Origin: Apricaphanius iberus
Taxonomy: Eukaryota; Chordata; Actinopteri; Cyprinodontiformes; Aphaniidae
Direction of reading: 5' to 3'
Length of the DNA stretch: 64,000 nucleotides
NCBI GenBank assembly: GCA_028564705.1
Contig: JAPXFQ010000189.1
Coordinates: 1,198,501-1,262,500 of the forward strand
Part shown: one piece after another, positions 1-12,152 of the stretch
Layout: every line of letters begins with the position of its first letter
How positions within the stretch are numbered: the stretch's first letter is position 1
Notes under the pieces: model-generated
What the model was told of the DNA's origin: nothing
Database searches by the model: none
What the model saw: the letters and a program-made list of their open reading frames with translations, nothing else
Position numbers and translations under genes: made by a program

Positions 1-460
1 ATGCATGAAATGGAAGCTGCTTTGTGACAGTCGGGCTTGCATTCAGGATTCCTTTCCCCAAGTCTGGTGACAGGCTTGTTTATTCGCTTTTCTTGGCGGC
101 GTAAGGTGATGCGTGGCCGATGCTGCACGTCTACGGTACATTTTGCTGATGAGGGGAGTGAAAGAAAGGAAATGGTGCTGTGACAATTTTAGGCTTTTCT
201 CAGCTCACATACTGTCACTGCTGAGCCATCCATGCGAAAGCTCCAGTATGATCCTCCTTTTCATCTGTAAATTGCTCTGTTTCGTGAGTGATTCAACCAC
301 AATTGTAACTGTTTCTCTTCGTTATAGATATTCATTCAACTTCCAGCAATCTTTTACCATTTCAAAATTAAAAATTGAATATTTTCAGCGTCTTTACTCT
401 CACACTTTTCATTAAAATCCAGTCTAACCATCCACCTTGAAAAGTCCCCTAATATATAAA
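1..460. other. tcf7l2 intron after exon 4, no feature seen
   Basis: AT-rich intronic DNA. No exon, repeat family or motif is recognised. Confidence 0.6.
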
Positions 461-1220
461 AATTCAGCTGTCCTGTGAAGGCCTCAGAGAGATCATAGGC
501 TAACAAACAGCATCATTGAGACTAAAGCACATAGCAGACAGGTCAGGGAGAAAGCTGTCACGGAGCACAGCTGCATGATATCAGGAAATCATGTCATTTC
601 AACATGGGTGCAGAAGTTTGCAATGATGCTATCAATGAACCCATATTTTAACTTTTTCCTCATCATCAAGATGTTACTAAATACAAGCAACAAGGGCATA
701 GAGAAATCAATCCAGCTGTTATGTATCCCAAAACATTATTAGCATGCAGCATATGCAAGCACAGCTCCATAAATATTATATTCTACCAAATATTGCATCC
801 AAGCAGATACTGCACAAGTTGATACAGCAATGATAAATGTGATTAAACGTACTTTTGCATCTCTATGGCGAAACTACCGAGACATGGCTGTCCACCTCAA
901 CTGACAGTCATTTTCAAGTTGATTATTAACAGGAGCAGCAGCCAAGATGTCCATGGTAACTGTGAAGGAGCTGCAGAAATCCATGGCTCAGGCAAAAGGA
1001 GATACTGACAGGAAACTGTTAGCTGTGCACTCTGAAGAAGCAAAAACTTTGAAACAGGCATGGAGCCTTTCAGCAAGAAAACAGCTGCAATGGAGAGGCT
1101 TAAACTAAAACATAATCATGCTTTGGAATGGTCCAGTCAAAGTCTTGACCTAAATCCAATTGAGAATCCCTAGAAAGACTTGACAGTTATTGTTAACAAA
1201 TGTTTTTGGAATGCTTTATA
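461..1220 (+). mobile_element. Tc1-like DNA transposon relic, internal part
   Basis: The stretch starts with AATTCAGCTGTCCTGTGAAG. It contains strings known from fish Tc1 transposase genes: CAGACAGGTCAGGGAGAAAG, a GACATGGCTGTCCACCT segment, a GGAGCTGCAGAAATCCA segment, and near the end CCAGTCAAAGTCTTGACCTA followed by AATCCAATTGAGAATC. The order is correct, in plus orientation, but large parts are deleted or replaced and no frame is open. Terminal repeats are not evident. Confidence 0.8.
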
Positions 1221-2190
1221 TTTCTAAATAAGCTGCATTCAAAGTAAAACTCCAGTATTTGTACACCTGTAGATTTAAGTGTCCACTACCTCGACGACTG
1301 TTATGTAAAAAAAAAAAAAAAAAAAAAACAGGAGGCGAAATTTGCTCCAAAAAACTGTCTGGGTTAGAAAATAAGCATCATATCAAGTTATTTTCTTGGA
1401 ACAAGATTTGTAATAAGAAACGGGGCCTAACACGCTTGACTGCCCAGACAAGAAAGACAGAGAAGGAAATGGAAACAGGCCAATCCAAGTAAAGTTTAGA
1501 AATGTCTTTGTTGATACACAAGACAAATATCATATTAATTGGAAGGGCTGCAGTCGTTCGAGGTGTCCAGACAAACCAGTAAACATTGTTTGGAATACAT
1601 AAAGACGGTGCTTAACGACTCAGAAAGCAGATACCCCAATGTTTAGCCACATAAACTCCAAAGAAAAGCCCCTCTGCTGTCATAAGGCGGGTGGGGACAG
1701 AAAACCTGAATTCAAGACGGCTTAAGTGCTCTCTGGAATCACTCAGCATTCGCCTCCCTTCCCGGTCCTGTCCACAGAGCAGAAATTTGACTGTGACGGC
1801 GTATCCATCCATAACACTAAATTGTCCTTTAGGGAATTTTGGCGGTGTTCCGTGCTTTCCCTCCCATCTATTTACCCCGCTTGTAGTCCAAGCGTGCTGT
1901 TCCAGATCCAAAAAGCTGTCTCTGTCACTCTCAATCACAAGCAGCTTGCTCTTATGCAAAAAACAGACGGTTTTCCAGAGCTATCAATCAGGAAACGCAT
2001 GGATTTGAAACTTGTAAAGAATAAAGTTGTGACCTGTTAGGTCTGGGCTTGAAAAAGATCATTAAAGTTACTTTACAAATATAAATGTGGATGGGAGAGG
2101 TTATTGTTGAGTAATCTCAGGGTTCTGGTAAGTACTACTATACTTCAGTATAAAGTTCTTCAACACTGCAGGTCTCCCGTTCACAACCGC
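1221..2190. other. intronic, poly-A tract only
   Basis: A run of 22 A is seen at 1307-1328. The overlapping open frames at 1612-2040 are on opposite strands with no family resemblance. Nothing else is seen. Confidence 0.5.
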
Positions 2191-2275
2191 ATCCGTTGTA
2201 AAACGTCTCTCTGCCGTAAAACACACAACTGCTGTAGATTTGCTGTATAAATAAAATGAGAGGTTCAATCTATGA
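2191..2275. repeat. LTR-like direct repeat, left copy
   Basis: This stretch aligns over about 85 bp with 5544-5628 (shared ACTGCTGTAGATT, TGCTGTA and GGTTCAA strings). It lies at the 3' end of the minus-strand gypsy relic. Weaker similarity may extend left to about 2165. Confidence 0.55.
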
Positions 2276-2544
2276 CATCTTTTTATTTTCCTCAAAAAAA
2301 CACAAACCACATTTTGCAGAACTTTGACACGGTCAGTCTTTTCGATCAGGTTTTACTTAATGCCACGGAAATGGTTAAATTACTTTGGAAGTGTATATTT
2401 AGATAATCCATACAAGTTTAATCTATTCATACTTACTAAATAAAAGGTATGTGATTCCGAATATAACTCAAAATACTGCCTCAGTCTTTTTCTTTACAGT
2501 TCAAGACCAAACTTCTTACCAAATGAAACCAGTAAACCATTAGT

Positions 2545-2635
2545 AAACACACACACACTATATTATATATATACATATATATATACATATATATATACAC
2601 ATATATATACATATATATACATATATACATATACA

Positions 2636-2711
<76 letters not shown>
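2545..2711. repeat. compound microsatellite (CA)n(TA)n(GA)n
   Basis: A short CA run is followed by about 100 bp of TA-rich dinucleotides interrupted by CATA units, then a nearly pure GA run from 2663 to 2711. The Leu/Ser- and Tyr/Ile-repetitive open frames over it are artefacts. Confidence 0.97.
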
Positions 2712-2713
<2 letters not shown>

Positions 2714-3289
2714 AACCTGCAACCCTGTCAAAAGAAACCATCTAACAGATCCCTTAGGAGTTTAGAAGGCTAATCTCTCAACCGGTTTGCACAAACCTCC
2801 ATATCTGGAGCGAGAATGTCCTGTTGCAACCTCAAGAGTGTATGCTAGGTCCATAGTCTCATTTGAGCTCACAACAGCAGGCTCTAAGATGAGAATGTGT
2901 AAAGCTCCATAGTCCATTTTACCATTCAAGGTAAAAACATTTGCATGGATGTTGATGTTGCTTCAGCTCTGAGATGACTACAATTTTGCCGTAGCACTGC
3001 TCCGTCCATCGTTGAGGAATGATCTCAGTAACCGCTGGAGTACTTCAAGTTCTTTCTGAATCCAATGTTTTTGGAAGACGCAGTCTCCAGGCCTTAACTG
3101 TGGGAGAGGTCTGGTACTTGGGTAATAGAAAGCTTGTTTGGTTTTCTCACAAGCATCTTTCTGTTTTACAGCCCTTTTACTGGGTCCTTACTCTCCTGTG
3201 TAAGAGTTTGGTTCTGATCCTTCTCCCCACGAGATGTTCAGCTGGACTGACTCCTGTGATTAAACATGAGCCTCTGAATCACTTGGCAG

Positions 3290-3490
3290 TGATTGGTTGT
3301 GGATGTTAGGTGCAATACCTCAACAAACCGCGAGGATAAAATCTGTTGTTCTTGTTATGTTCACTGGGGAGGGGAAATCCGTGGCTTTTTTGTTAAGTTT
3401 GTTCTGTTCTTAGCAGGTGTGGCATTGCACCACAACATGATTGAGATCTGCAGAGAGACCACCATACCGCCACCATACGGATGAATTAGC
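3290..3490 (-). pseudogene. gypsy integrase zinc-binding fragment
   Basis: The minus strand gives VWWPGLSADLN-like text followed by VVVQCHTC (the two Cys of the HHCC zinc domain) with one stop soon after. This matches gypsy integrase N-terminal domains. A WIQKEL-containing tail near 3000-3080 may be the end of pol. No intact DDE core is readable. Confidence 0.6.
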
Positions 3491-3812
3491 TCCGTCTCTA
3501 CATTTCGTGAGCCCATCGTTGCCATCCTTTATTCTTTCGAGGTTATTAGCGCTCTGTGACTTTGGGATATCAATCCGATATCGATTATGATCAAGCCATC
3601 AGCTTCTGATGGCTCATTCTTCACTTTCACATAGCCTCTGATAATCAGTGGTACATCTCCACTGCATTATGTCCACACATTTCTTATGTACTTGATTGCT
3701 GTCTGAAGCTCTTGATCAGCTGCTGTGGCCATTCTGATTTTACATCCTGGATGGGGATGCAGGGTTGTCCTGCATTACAACAGCCATATAACCGCTCATC
3801 ACTATGTGCGTG

Positions 3813-4324
3813 TCAGTCTTTACTTCTGCGTGTCACCGTGAATTTGACGAGTCTTTTGCCTGCTACATATACTGCTTCTGGTTTGTACCTAATAAGCCTC
3901 ATGAGGAGACACTGGTACCTCGAGGAAACATTATCTAGGCTCTGATTATTTACAAAAGGAACCAGTGGTTTGTAGTCTTTTTTTAGACAGAACTGATCTA
4001 GGCCCCACAGGTATTTCTTTAATTTTATCACAAGCCAGACATTCTTCCTTTGGTCCTTCAAGTTCAAAATAAAAGAGGGAAGAGACGTAAGAAGAGCTTG
4101 TGATTACTAATGATTTACTGGTTTCATTTGGTAAGAAGTTTGGTCTTGAACATATTCCTGGGTGTAACGTGTTTCAGCATCCAAGAAACACCTTGAGCAG
4201 TAAGTGACCAAGCTCTCTTCTTTTCCAAGAAGCTGAAGCAGCAATGCTCCCATCCCATATTTCTGGACGCTATTGTCGGTTTTCTGCTGTCACAAAAGGC
4301 TAAGACAGGAGCAGTAGGTAGCAT
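3813..4324 (-). pseudogene. gypsy RNase H fragment
   Basis: The minus frame at 4124-4324 has TAPVLAFCDSRKPTI, the start of the tethered RNase H domain. The frame at 3813-4067 has KPLVPFVNNQSLDNVSSR followed by LLMRLIRY and AVYVAGK, the typical end of gypsy RNase H. The two are out of frame with each other. One acidic active-site position (normally Asp in the TDHKPL motif) reads KKDYKPL here. Confidence 0.75.
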
Positions 4325-4436
4325 ATGTTACACTTTTTCAAAGGCCTTTTGCTGTGCAGTGCCCCAGGTCCAAACATTTTCACTCCTCAACCGTTCATAC
4401 AAAGGCAGAGCTATTGTGGCAGAGGAAGGGAAAACC

Positions 4437-5033
4437 CTACCAAGGTAGTTTACAATAGCCATGAGTGTTTTTAAGCTCCTGTAAATTTTGTTTGTATATT
4501 TCCTGTTCTGACTCCTTGGTCATCAATATTATGTCCAAGGAAACGCAGCTGGCTCTGCCAAAACAGCGCTTCTCCTTTGTGAGCTTGGGACCAGCCAGTT
4601 CAATGCATCGCAGCACCATTTATAGCAGACTGTGGTGGTGGTCTTTTGCTGTTCCATAAACCAAAATATTGTACATGAAAATGTCTTCACTGTTTATCAG
4701 TCAAGAAGTAATGGGCTTTGCCAGAAACCACTGGCAGGAGATCAACCAAGAGATGAAAATACTGTAGCTCCATTTATTTTAGAAGTTCATTTTGTCTGGA
4801 GTGGGTAGTATGTAGCGCTTTCATTTCACAGACTTGTTTAGTTTGATTAAGTCAACACATATCCATACTTTCCCTCTGGTATTTTGAAGAACTGGCACCA
4901 TATCAGTAAACCGCTCTGTAGGTTGTGTAACTCCTTCAATGACGCCGTTAGTTTCCATTCTTTCCAACTCCTCATTGACTTTCCGTAGTAAAGGAAAGGG
5001 GTCTTGTATGTACAGCGTAGCAACGGCTTTCAA
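4437..5033 (-). pseudogene. gypsy reverse transcriptase fragment
   Basis: The minus frame at 4821-5033 contains ELERMETNGVIEGVTQPTE, then MVPVLQNTRGK and ICVDLIKLNK. These are hallmark motifs at the start of Ty3/gypsy reverse transcriptases. Downstream, at 4653-4676, the catalytic box reads MYNILVYG where active enzymes have two aspartates (x-D-D-ILV). Both catalytic Asp are therefore missing. A later segment, ELAGPKLTKEKRCF, is the usual thumb region. The copy is inactive. Confidence 0.82.
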
Positions 5034-5180
5034 CTGTATTTTGACTGGTTCAGTTTTTAGTGTACCTTGTTCTCAATAAGCCTGCTGATCCTCACTTCAG
5101 TAGAATGTCAGTTCATTCACTTTTCTCACCAAGATCATCCTTACTGAAAGGGATCTGGTGAATAGATTGTTAACTTTACA

Positions 5181-5400
5181 TCAACGGACAATGTAAACTC
5201 TGGATGTTTTGTTTCCTTTGTGGCTTAGTGAGACTTTAAAACAGCCAAGACACAGCAGCTCCCCTTCTGGGCTGTCCATGGGCAGATCAGATGGTTCTAG
5301 AGTTTTACCAGGACTGAGTGTGTGAAAAGTGTCTTCATTAATCACATTGACTTCTGCACCGGAGTCTAAATGTATCTAGTGTTTCATCGACTATAAGCTG
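5181..5400 (-). pseudogene. gypsy aspartic protease fragment
   Basis: The minus frame from 5375 reads IHLDSGAEVNVIN, the D-S-G active-site loop of a retropepsin. It continues through a SPEGELLCLG segment and a KGNKTS segment to a TGA at 5181. A TAG directly upstream of the IHLDSG segment, with a continuing homologous reading in another frame, shows a frameshift. This is a remnant of the element's polyprotein. Confidence 0.75.
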
Positions 5401-5543
5401 TAGAGTCCATGCTTCACTTTTATTCATTCATACATTTTTATCACAAAGGAAATATAAGATATGTTCATGCTCTGTATCCATAATCTCACCTATAATTTTT
5501 TTGTGTGGACACATCCTGGTCCAGATCTCCCCCACACACAAAT

Positions 5544-5628
5544 GTGTCTGTTTTAGAATGTCTCCATGCTGTAAAACATAAAACTGCTGTAGATTGCTGT
5601 AAATAGAGTAAGGGGTTCAAACCTATGA
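5544..5628. repeat. LTR-like direct repeat, right copy
   Basis: This is the partner of 2191-2275. It lies at the 5' end of the minus-strand gypsy relic, just before the protease remnant. No target-site duplication could be assigned. Confidence 0.55.
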
Positions 5629-6250
5629 AAAATAGGACAGGAAATTAGACCATAATGCAAATTATTTCCCATAATCAAGCTACTTTTAATGTAGATTTAT
5701 GGATTTAAAGCCAAGTTCCATACTTTTCTAAAATTTTCAAGAGAAGACTAAGCATTTCCCAAGCAGGAGATAAGGAACGTTTTGGCGATAGTTTCTCAAA
5801 TCAACCATGAAAGCATTTCATATTAACCTAAATACTTGTTTGGGATGCTTAAAGCATTACAAACTTCTGTTGAAGTCTACTGATTTCCTGGAAATGTATG
5901 CTTAATTATTTAAAGGACCAAACCGCTACCAAATATGTACAGACCGCGTTTTGGTATTAAGGGGTGAAGAGGTTTTCAAAGTTTATGTTTCCAAAACTGT
6001 AAAGAGTTTCTATAATACCACCTCATGGGTCAAAGTGCTTTTAAGTCAGAATCTTAATTTTTATTTAATATTGGTTTTGAATCTGTTCTGCTCTCTAAGC
6101 TGTTGCTGTAAACTTTGTGAATTTTTTTATTTGTAGTGAAAACTCTTAAACAACAAATTTTCTTATCTTTAAGCGAGTTTCAAGTCCTGTTGTTTGACTT
6201 GATGAAGCAGACTGATTTCGTCAGCCCAAAACGGCAACACAGTTTCGACA
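5629..6250. other. intronic AT-rich DNA, no feature seen
   Basis: No coding, repeat or regulatory signal was recognised. Confidence 0.5.
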
Positions 6251-6620
6251 TACTCAATTCAATTACTCAATTCAATTCAGTTAATATATATTGTGCCAAT
6301 TCCCATCCCATATCACCTTAAGGCACTTCACAAGAAAAGTCATTTCAATTGTAAATACATTCCAATTAATTCTTGTTTAGATCAGTTTAAAGGTTTTCTC
6401 TCTAAGGAAACCCAGCAGACTGCATTGAGTCATCGACTTGGAGGATTCATTCCTACTTGACCCACATGTAGCGACAGTAGACAGTCGCCGGCCTTGTGTC
6501 GTTGGCTTTAAAGCAATCCCACATACGGATCAAGCATGAAACGACAGTGGAGGAAAAACTCCCCTAAACAGGGAGAAACCTCAAGTTGAACCAGAACTAG
6601 AAACCTGCTCAGTACCAGCT
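6251..6620. repeat. fish interspersed repeat (unclassified)
   Basis: The stretch begins with CAATTCAATTCAGTT, runs through GGCACTTCACAA and AAGCATGAAACGACAGTGGA, and ends GAAAAACTCCCCTAAACAGG then AGAAACCTC and AACCAGAAC. I recognise this string order as an abundant teleost interspersed repeat, but I cannot name its class from sequence alone. Confidence 0.55.
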
Positions 6621-8500
6621 GGGTGTTTGAGAACAACTTATGCAAACTACCAAAAAAATATTCAAGCACAGCTGGAAAATCTTTTCAACCTGTTCTCTTT
6701 CCAAGCTTCCTGGAAGAAAAACAAGAGACTGATTTTATTCTGATGAGTAACAGGGAGGGTTAGTCAGCACTCGCTTCAACAAACGATAGGATTTTAAATT
6801 TGCTCAGCAGCTGAGTGGAAACCAACTTTCAGCTGGATTCTCCTCCCTCCTCTATGCAATTCCCCTCCTCTTTGTGGTTCAACCCCCCCTCCCCGCCCCA
6901 TTACATGCTATAGCTAGGGAGCAAGGGGAGGAAAAAAATGAGGTCAAGGATCATCTTACTGCTCATACTCTAACCTCCCTCCCTTCCTACCCTCCGATTC
7001 AATCCCTCCTCTCCCCCTCGCTCAAAACTTCATTCCATCACTTGCAGCTCCCCATTTTATCCCCCCCCCCTTCCCTCGTCTTCACTCCCACCCTTTCCCG
7101 TGCCCTCGGCCCGGTGCTAATTGGTAAATCTGTTGAACCATGCCGTCCCCAACAATGAGGCACCTGGAGCTCTGTCAAAACAAGTTCCCCTGCGCAAACT
7201 GCCTCCAGTGTTAATACAGCAGCGCGCATAGCTGCAGAGTCTGTTGTCGCCCTGCAGAATGCAGATCAAGCCATCTGGGGGAATTTGTCAGAGATGAGCG
7301 CACTAAACGAGTCAACAGGGAGTGGTTTGTTCGGAATAAAGATTAATCATCGGTAGCGCATCTGACTCCTCATTCTGGTTCTTTGTGCAAGGCAGCAATT
7401 AGAAAAACCTCACTAAGACCAATGGTTGTTTTTCTTTTTAGAGCCTCCACAGCTCTCAGCTCTCTTAGTTAAAAGCAAAACGTCATCGTCTCGCTTCACC
7501 CTGACAAGCCGTCATCCAAGACTTAAGTCACACCTTAGACTCAAGGACACTACGTCCACACCGGTGCAGACAAAGGTGTGTTTGTAAGACACACACGCCA
7601 AAAGACAGACCGGCACACCCAAGGTTGATCCTGCTAGACCTTGTCAAACAAGTTTTAGCAGAGATGGAGGGAGGGAACGGAGGCATCAAGTTGACATGAG
7701 GAAAAGGCTTATTTTTTTTCTCCAATCCATCAAACATGATTTACCATCTTCTTTTACTCATTTTTTTAGATTCATTTAGTGTTATTTACAAACAACAAAG
7801 GCCCCAGCGGAGTGTGCAGAATCAACAAGCAATTGATTAGTGAAACAATTCAAGTAGGCCCTCCAGAAGGCCATGGTCGCCTCAGAGGAGATTAAGCATT
7901 CTCTCCTCTGGGTTTTCGTAATGCCCGGCCTATTTCTGGCTTCACAGTGCCTGACTGAGGCGAATCCAAACAAGGCTTACTGAAGTCCCACAGCATGTCA
8001 GCTCGGCTGCACTAAAAACAACTAGCCTTACCTTCAGGCTCCAATTTTATTTTTTTATTTTTTATCTTTGGGAGGTTTTACATAGACACAAGAAAAAACG
8101 AATTAAAGAGGAGTGCATTGGACGTCGAACGTGGTTATCGCGGCTCTGGATCTTCAACCGGTGGATGTAAACACTTCCGTTTACTGCATCTCTGCATAAG
8201 GAAAAGTCCTGCTTGTGTGAGGATAGAGGGCTGCATTGAAAGCAGCAGCACACACAGCAGAAATATATCACACAGGTCTTTGCAACAAACTCTGGCCTAT
8301 AAAAGGATGTTAAGAAACTGTAAGGATATGATACAAACCAGACAGAGACAAATGCAGTTCCTTTTCCACATGCTATCAGATAACAAATTTTAACATTTTA
8401 TATGGATGTGACACAATTGTTTAACAAAATGTGTATGTATTCAATCCACTGAGCCAAGACTTTAGAGATTCACTGCAATATAACAACTGCATGTCACAAT
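6621..8500. other. intronic; pyrimidine-rich tract, no gene
   Basis: 6830-7100 is strongly C/T-rich on the plus strand, with several C runs. 7100-7400 and 7780-7970 are balanced, non-repetitive DNA that could be conserved non-coding sequence. No exon with good splice sites is recognised. Confidence 0.4.
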
Positions 8501-9060
8501 GTTAGGTGTATAGGTTTTGAGTTTTTGTTATTTCATTTTCTTATTCGGTCCCCTCATCATGTTGGTTTGTTTCTTGGTGTTTACTTCTGTTATTTTAGGA
8601 TTTTAGCTTTCCTTCCTTTCCTTCCTTATCTTTTGACTTTTTTTTTCTTTGTTATTGTATCTAATGTTTAATTTTCCTAATTTCTTCAGTTCCCTCCTTA
8701 GTTATGTTTTACTTCATTCCTCTTAGAAGGTCTTCTTATTTAAAATGTAATTTCCTTTAGTTCCGTTTTTTCCCTCTTTTTGCTACTGTTTTTATTTAGA
8801 GTTCCTCTTCGTTAATTCTTATTCTCTTGTATATTTTGTTATTTTCTAGTTAGTCCCTCTCCTCAGTTAGGATAGCTTTTTGTCAAGTCTCCCCTTTCTG
8901 TCATTCCTTTCCTGTTTTCGTCCTGCCATTCTGTTTCCCGCCCCAGCTGCTAATTGTATCCACCTGTTCTCTCCATCTCACCTGCATTCGTTTGTCACTA
9001 ATTGGTTCTCAGACTTTCAGTGTCACTCCTCAATTGGAGGACAGATTCTCAATTGGATCT
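8501..9060. repeat. T-rich possible repeat body
   Basis: This is a strongly T/C-rich block running directly into the Tc1-type end that follows. It has CCTTCCTTTCCTTCCTTA-like simple sequence. It may be a decayed mobile element or simple sequence. Confidence 0.3.
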
Positions 9061-9099
9061 AAGGTCTGGACTTTAAATTTGACTTTTTAGTGGAAGGTG

Positions 9100-9260
9100 A
9101 ACCTCTATCGAACTATCATGCACTTTTTTGTGTTGGTCTATTAAAATAATCCCAAGTAAGTACACTGAAGTTAGTGCTTGTAATGTGACAGGTAATGTGA
9201 AAAACCTAAAAAAATAAAATAAAAATCAAGGGGTGTGAATATTTTTGAAAGGCACTATGC
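9100..9260. mobile_element. Tc1-like transposon end (terminal repeat remnant)
   Basis: The text TTTGTGTTGGTCTATTAAAA, then GTAATGTGACA, and finally AAGGGGTGTGAATATTTTTG and AAAGGCACT are the terminal repeat of fish Tc1-like elements. Only one end is present. Confidence 0.75.
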
Positions 9261-11908
9261 AGACTTCAAAGCCAAATAAAGCTAGAAATTGCAAAACAGT
9301 TTTTATAATAAAATTATATAGAGATTTAAGCATTATCAACACCATTCGTCTTGCATAAACATGTAAGCTCTACTGATTTCACATAAGGTATTGCAGACAT
9401 TCAGAAGCAGATAAGCAACAAATCAGCAGCAAAGGATTATTCTCATCATTATCACGATTTAAGGCTTTTCATTCACTACTTTTGTCATTTACAATCATCA
9501 ATAAATAATCAGCTGGCAATTTGAGTATATAATCAGTGAAATGAAAGAGAAAGCATATTATTTTTGGAATTCAAAGGTCTCTCACCAAATGAAATTGGTG
9601 AAGGCTCAGATCTGACTGTCCGGGGAATTCCCAGCAGAAGGGCCCCTGAAAGGCAAAGATGGATGTTCCCAAGTCACACAATTATATCAGCTCTCCATCT
9701 CTCGTTTTTATTTTTATTTCTCTCTCTCTCTCAAACACTCACACACACATAGATGAACACACAGCTCTACACACAATCTCAGCAGACCAGGTTCTATGCA
9801 AAAAGAAACATGTTCACATTGGGAAAAAAAGCTGCATCCCCTGGCTCTTTCACTAATTTAAACTACCACCTCGTCTGTGCTGGCTCAGCTCTCTCCCGGG
9901 GGCTCGATCGGCTCCTTTAGAACTCATTTTACACAGGGAAAACGGGAGTGTGCTGGCTCTGAACTGGTTTTACAGTTGCTTGGTTGTTAAAACAATGTTT
10001 TCGCTTTGGTAAAACATTTCACCTACTCGGTGTGAACAGGGATGCTTTGGCTGCTTTAGCTGACCAGATTCTGCCATTCTAAAGCTTCTTTAATCCCAAT
10101 TAAATGATGAAGCATAATGACTTTTCCTGAAAATAATAAACCTAAAGACTTAACCAAATTGGAACCTGCGTGAAAAAAACAAAAAAAAAACAGGTATTTT
10201 ACTACCCTGTAGCTAAAAGCAAAAGGTGAAATGCGGTTTCAAAGGAATGAAAGAGCACAGAAGAGGATGGGAAAAAAGGTATAGATTTAAAACAAAAGAA
10301 AGGATACACTAGTCAAACAACATGCAAAGGGGAAAAAGCGGGAGGGCTTTTTTGGTTTAGTCGACTAACAGCTACTGTGCACTCAGATCACTGGGTTTCA
10401 CTTCTACTTGTGTTGACCCTCAGGCCAGCTAGATAGCGACTCATAAAGGCTGGTCAGTAAACACTGCAGTTTACTGATGCAGCGCGCACACGCATGCACG
10501 CCTCCAGATACAAATATTCATTATCCCACTAAAGTGCATGTCCACACAGAGTCCACCCCCCCCCCCCCCCCCCCCCCCCCAGCCGGGGTAACTTAGGTGA
10601 ATTTGGGGGGGCTGGTTATTTGGCACTCAAATGCAACATGAAGGATGAGCGTTGCAGCTATAATCGCACAGAATGGGGCCAAAAACATATTTATGCCACA
10701 CCTGTCATATTTTTATATGCAAACAACATCGAAACGTATCGTTTCCCTTCCACTTCACAGGTAATACTTAGTGCTGGTCTACCATATAAAATACCTTAAG
10801 ATTTGTGTCTGTTATGTAAAAAACATTGGTAATATATAAAAGGTAAAAATACTTTCACAAAAGCATGTTGAATAAAGAAGATTTTCTTTAAAGTCCAAGA
10901 AGCACAACCACAACAACAATAAAAGCCTGCAGTCGGTTGTTGTGGGATCGCTGCAGAGCGAGGGACACTGAGCGGATTGTCTGTGGGAACAAGCCGCGGT
11001 CCAGACTGCCGGACAGATACAGTGACTGCGGTGCTCTCATTCTCACTGTCACGGTTCCCGGGGCTGACGCCGCGTCTGGTCCGGGGTCGGTGACGCAAGC
11101 GTGACCCGAACCCAGGGGAGGCAGCAAGAACGAAACCAAGTCGTCGACGAGGACAAAAATTTACATAAAGTATGTGCGATATCACAAAATTACGCACGCT
11201 AAGATGATTTATTTTTTTTTAGCTCCAAAAGGGGAAACAACAGTGAATAAATGAGTGGGATGGATGCATGCTCAAACAGATGAAAGAGTTGGTGGTGTTG
11301 TTATTTTGGTAAAGGCTTAAAATGCAGCAGGATAGAACAGTTTTAGGTCTGCAGAAATTAGGGACAGAGAAAACCTGGAAGGTAAAGTCCAGCGCAGTGA
11401 GGACAGCGCGTGGGTGGCACCCGTTGACCATGGGGGTCGCTCATTAACAGCAAGGAACACTGGGCCTCCCAGAGTCCCTTGCAATTGTCTGGACAGCCCA
11501 GGTGTATGCGGTATTCAGACCACAGGAAGCCCACCCCCTTTGCCTTTTATCCCCCACTACTCAAGAATGGACAGAGAAGTGGTCCCAGGAAGGTGAATGT
11601 GATCCTGCCTTTTTTTTCTCCCTCTACTAATACCGGAGTCCTTTGACCCCCTACAGGAATCCACAGAGCGATTGTGACGAGTCTATTCTGAACGCTTAGC
11701 CACGGCGCTGCTCTCTGTTTTTCCACCTTTTCTCCAGCACGCATTCCTCAGGAAAGCAGGTTGGCCTGAATGGACGCGAGAAAAGTGCGTACAGCGGTTG
11801 TAAAGGCTCAGGTGGGAGGTCCCGCGCGCCATAAAAATGAACAAATTCCATCACTTCCTCCATACTAATTACGATGGACTGTGTGGAAGCACCCTCCCAC
11901 CCTTCCTC

Positions 11909-11909
11909 C

Positions 11910-11940
<31 letters not shown>

Positions 11941-11942
11941 CC
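11909..11942. repeat. CT microsatellite
   Basis: This CT run has one TTT interruption. Confidence 0.93.
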
Positions 11943-12126
11943 CTCATCCCTCCAAAGCCTATGCTTCACTACGTCTGACACACAAACACACAATGACACA
12001 CACAGTAAGGTGCAGTTGGGAAATGGTTAACACTCCAGCCGTCCCCTGCTGCCAGTGAAAGCCCACAAAACAATAGAGACATTGTTGGGCCAGGGCTAGA
12101 CTCTAGACTCCAAGGCTGAGTGTGTA

Positions 12127-12152
12127 CGTGTGTGTGTGTGTGTGTGCGCGCA
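12127..12152. repeat. TG/CG microsatellite
   Basis: A TG run ends in GCGCGC, a sequence type able to adopt left-handed DNA. Confidence 0.9.

Larger units (their letters stand above)
2191..5628 (-). mobile_element. Ty3/gypsy LTR retrotransposon relic
   Basis: On the minus strand the order is protease, reverse transcriptase, RNase H, then the integrase zinc region. That is the Ty3/gypsy order, since copia elements place integrase before reverse transcriptase. Two direct repeats of about 85 bp, at 2191-2275 and 5544-5628, flank the remnants and share strings such as ACTGCTGTAGATT. They are probably what is left of the LTRs. The reading frames are broken by stops and frameshifts, the catalytic aspartates of the reverse transcriptase are lost, and no gag is recognisable, so the copy is dead. 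A CA/TA/GA microsatellite has grown inside its 3' part. It lies in the intron after exon 4 of tcf7l2, in the same orientation as the gene. Confidence 0.85.

Noticed and set aside
2481..2741. Open frame rich in Leu/Ser and Tyr/Ile repeats
   Set aside because: It is translated microsatellite (GA and TA dinucleotides).
10796..11197. 133-codon minus frame in the CpG-rich patch
   Set aside because: No domain, no splice context, and the composition follows local GC content. The patch is reported as a finding, not a gene.
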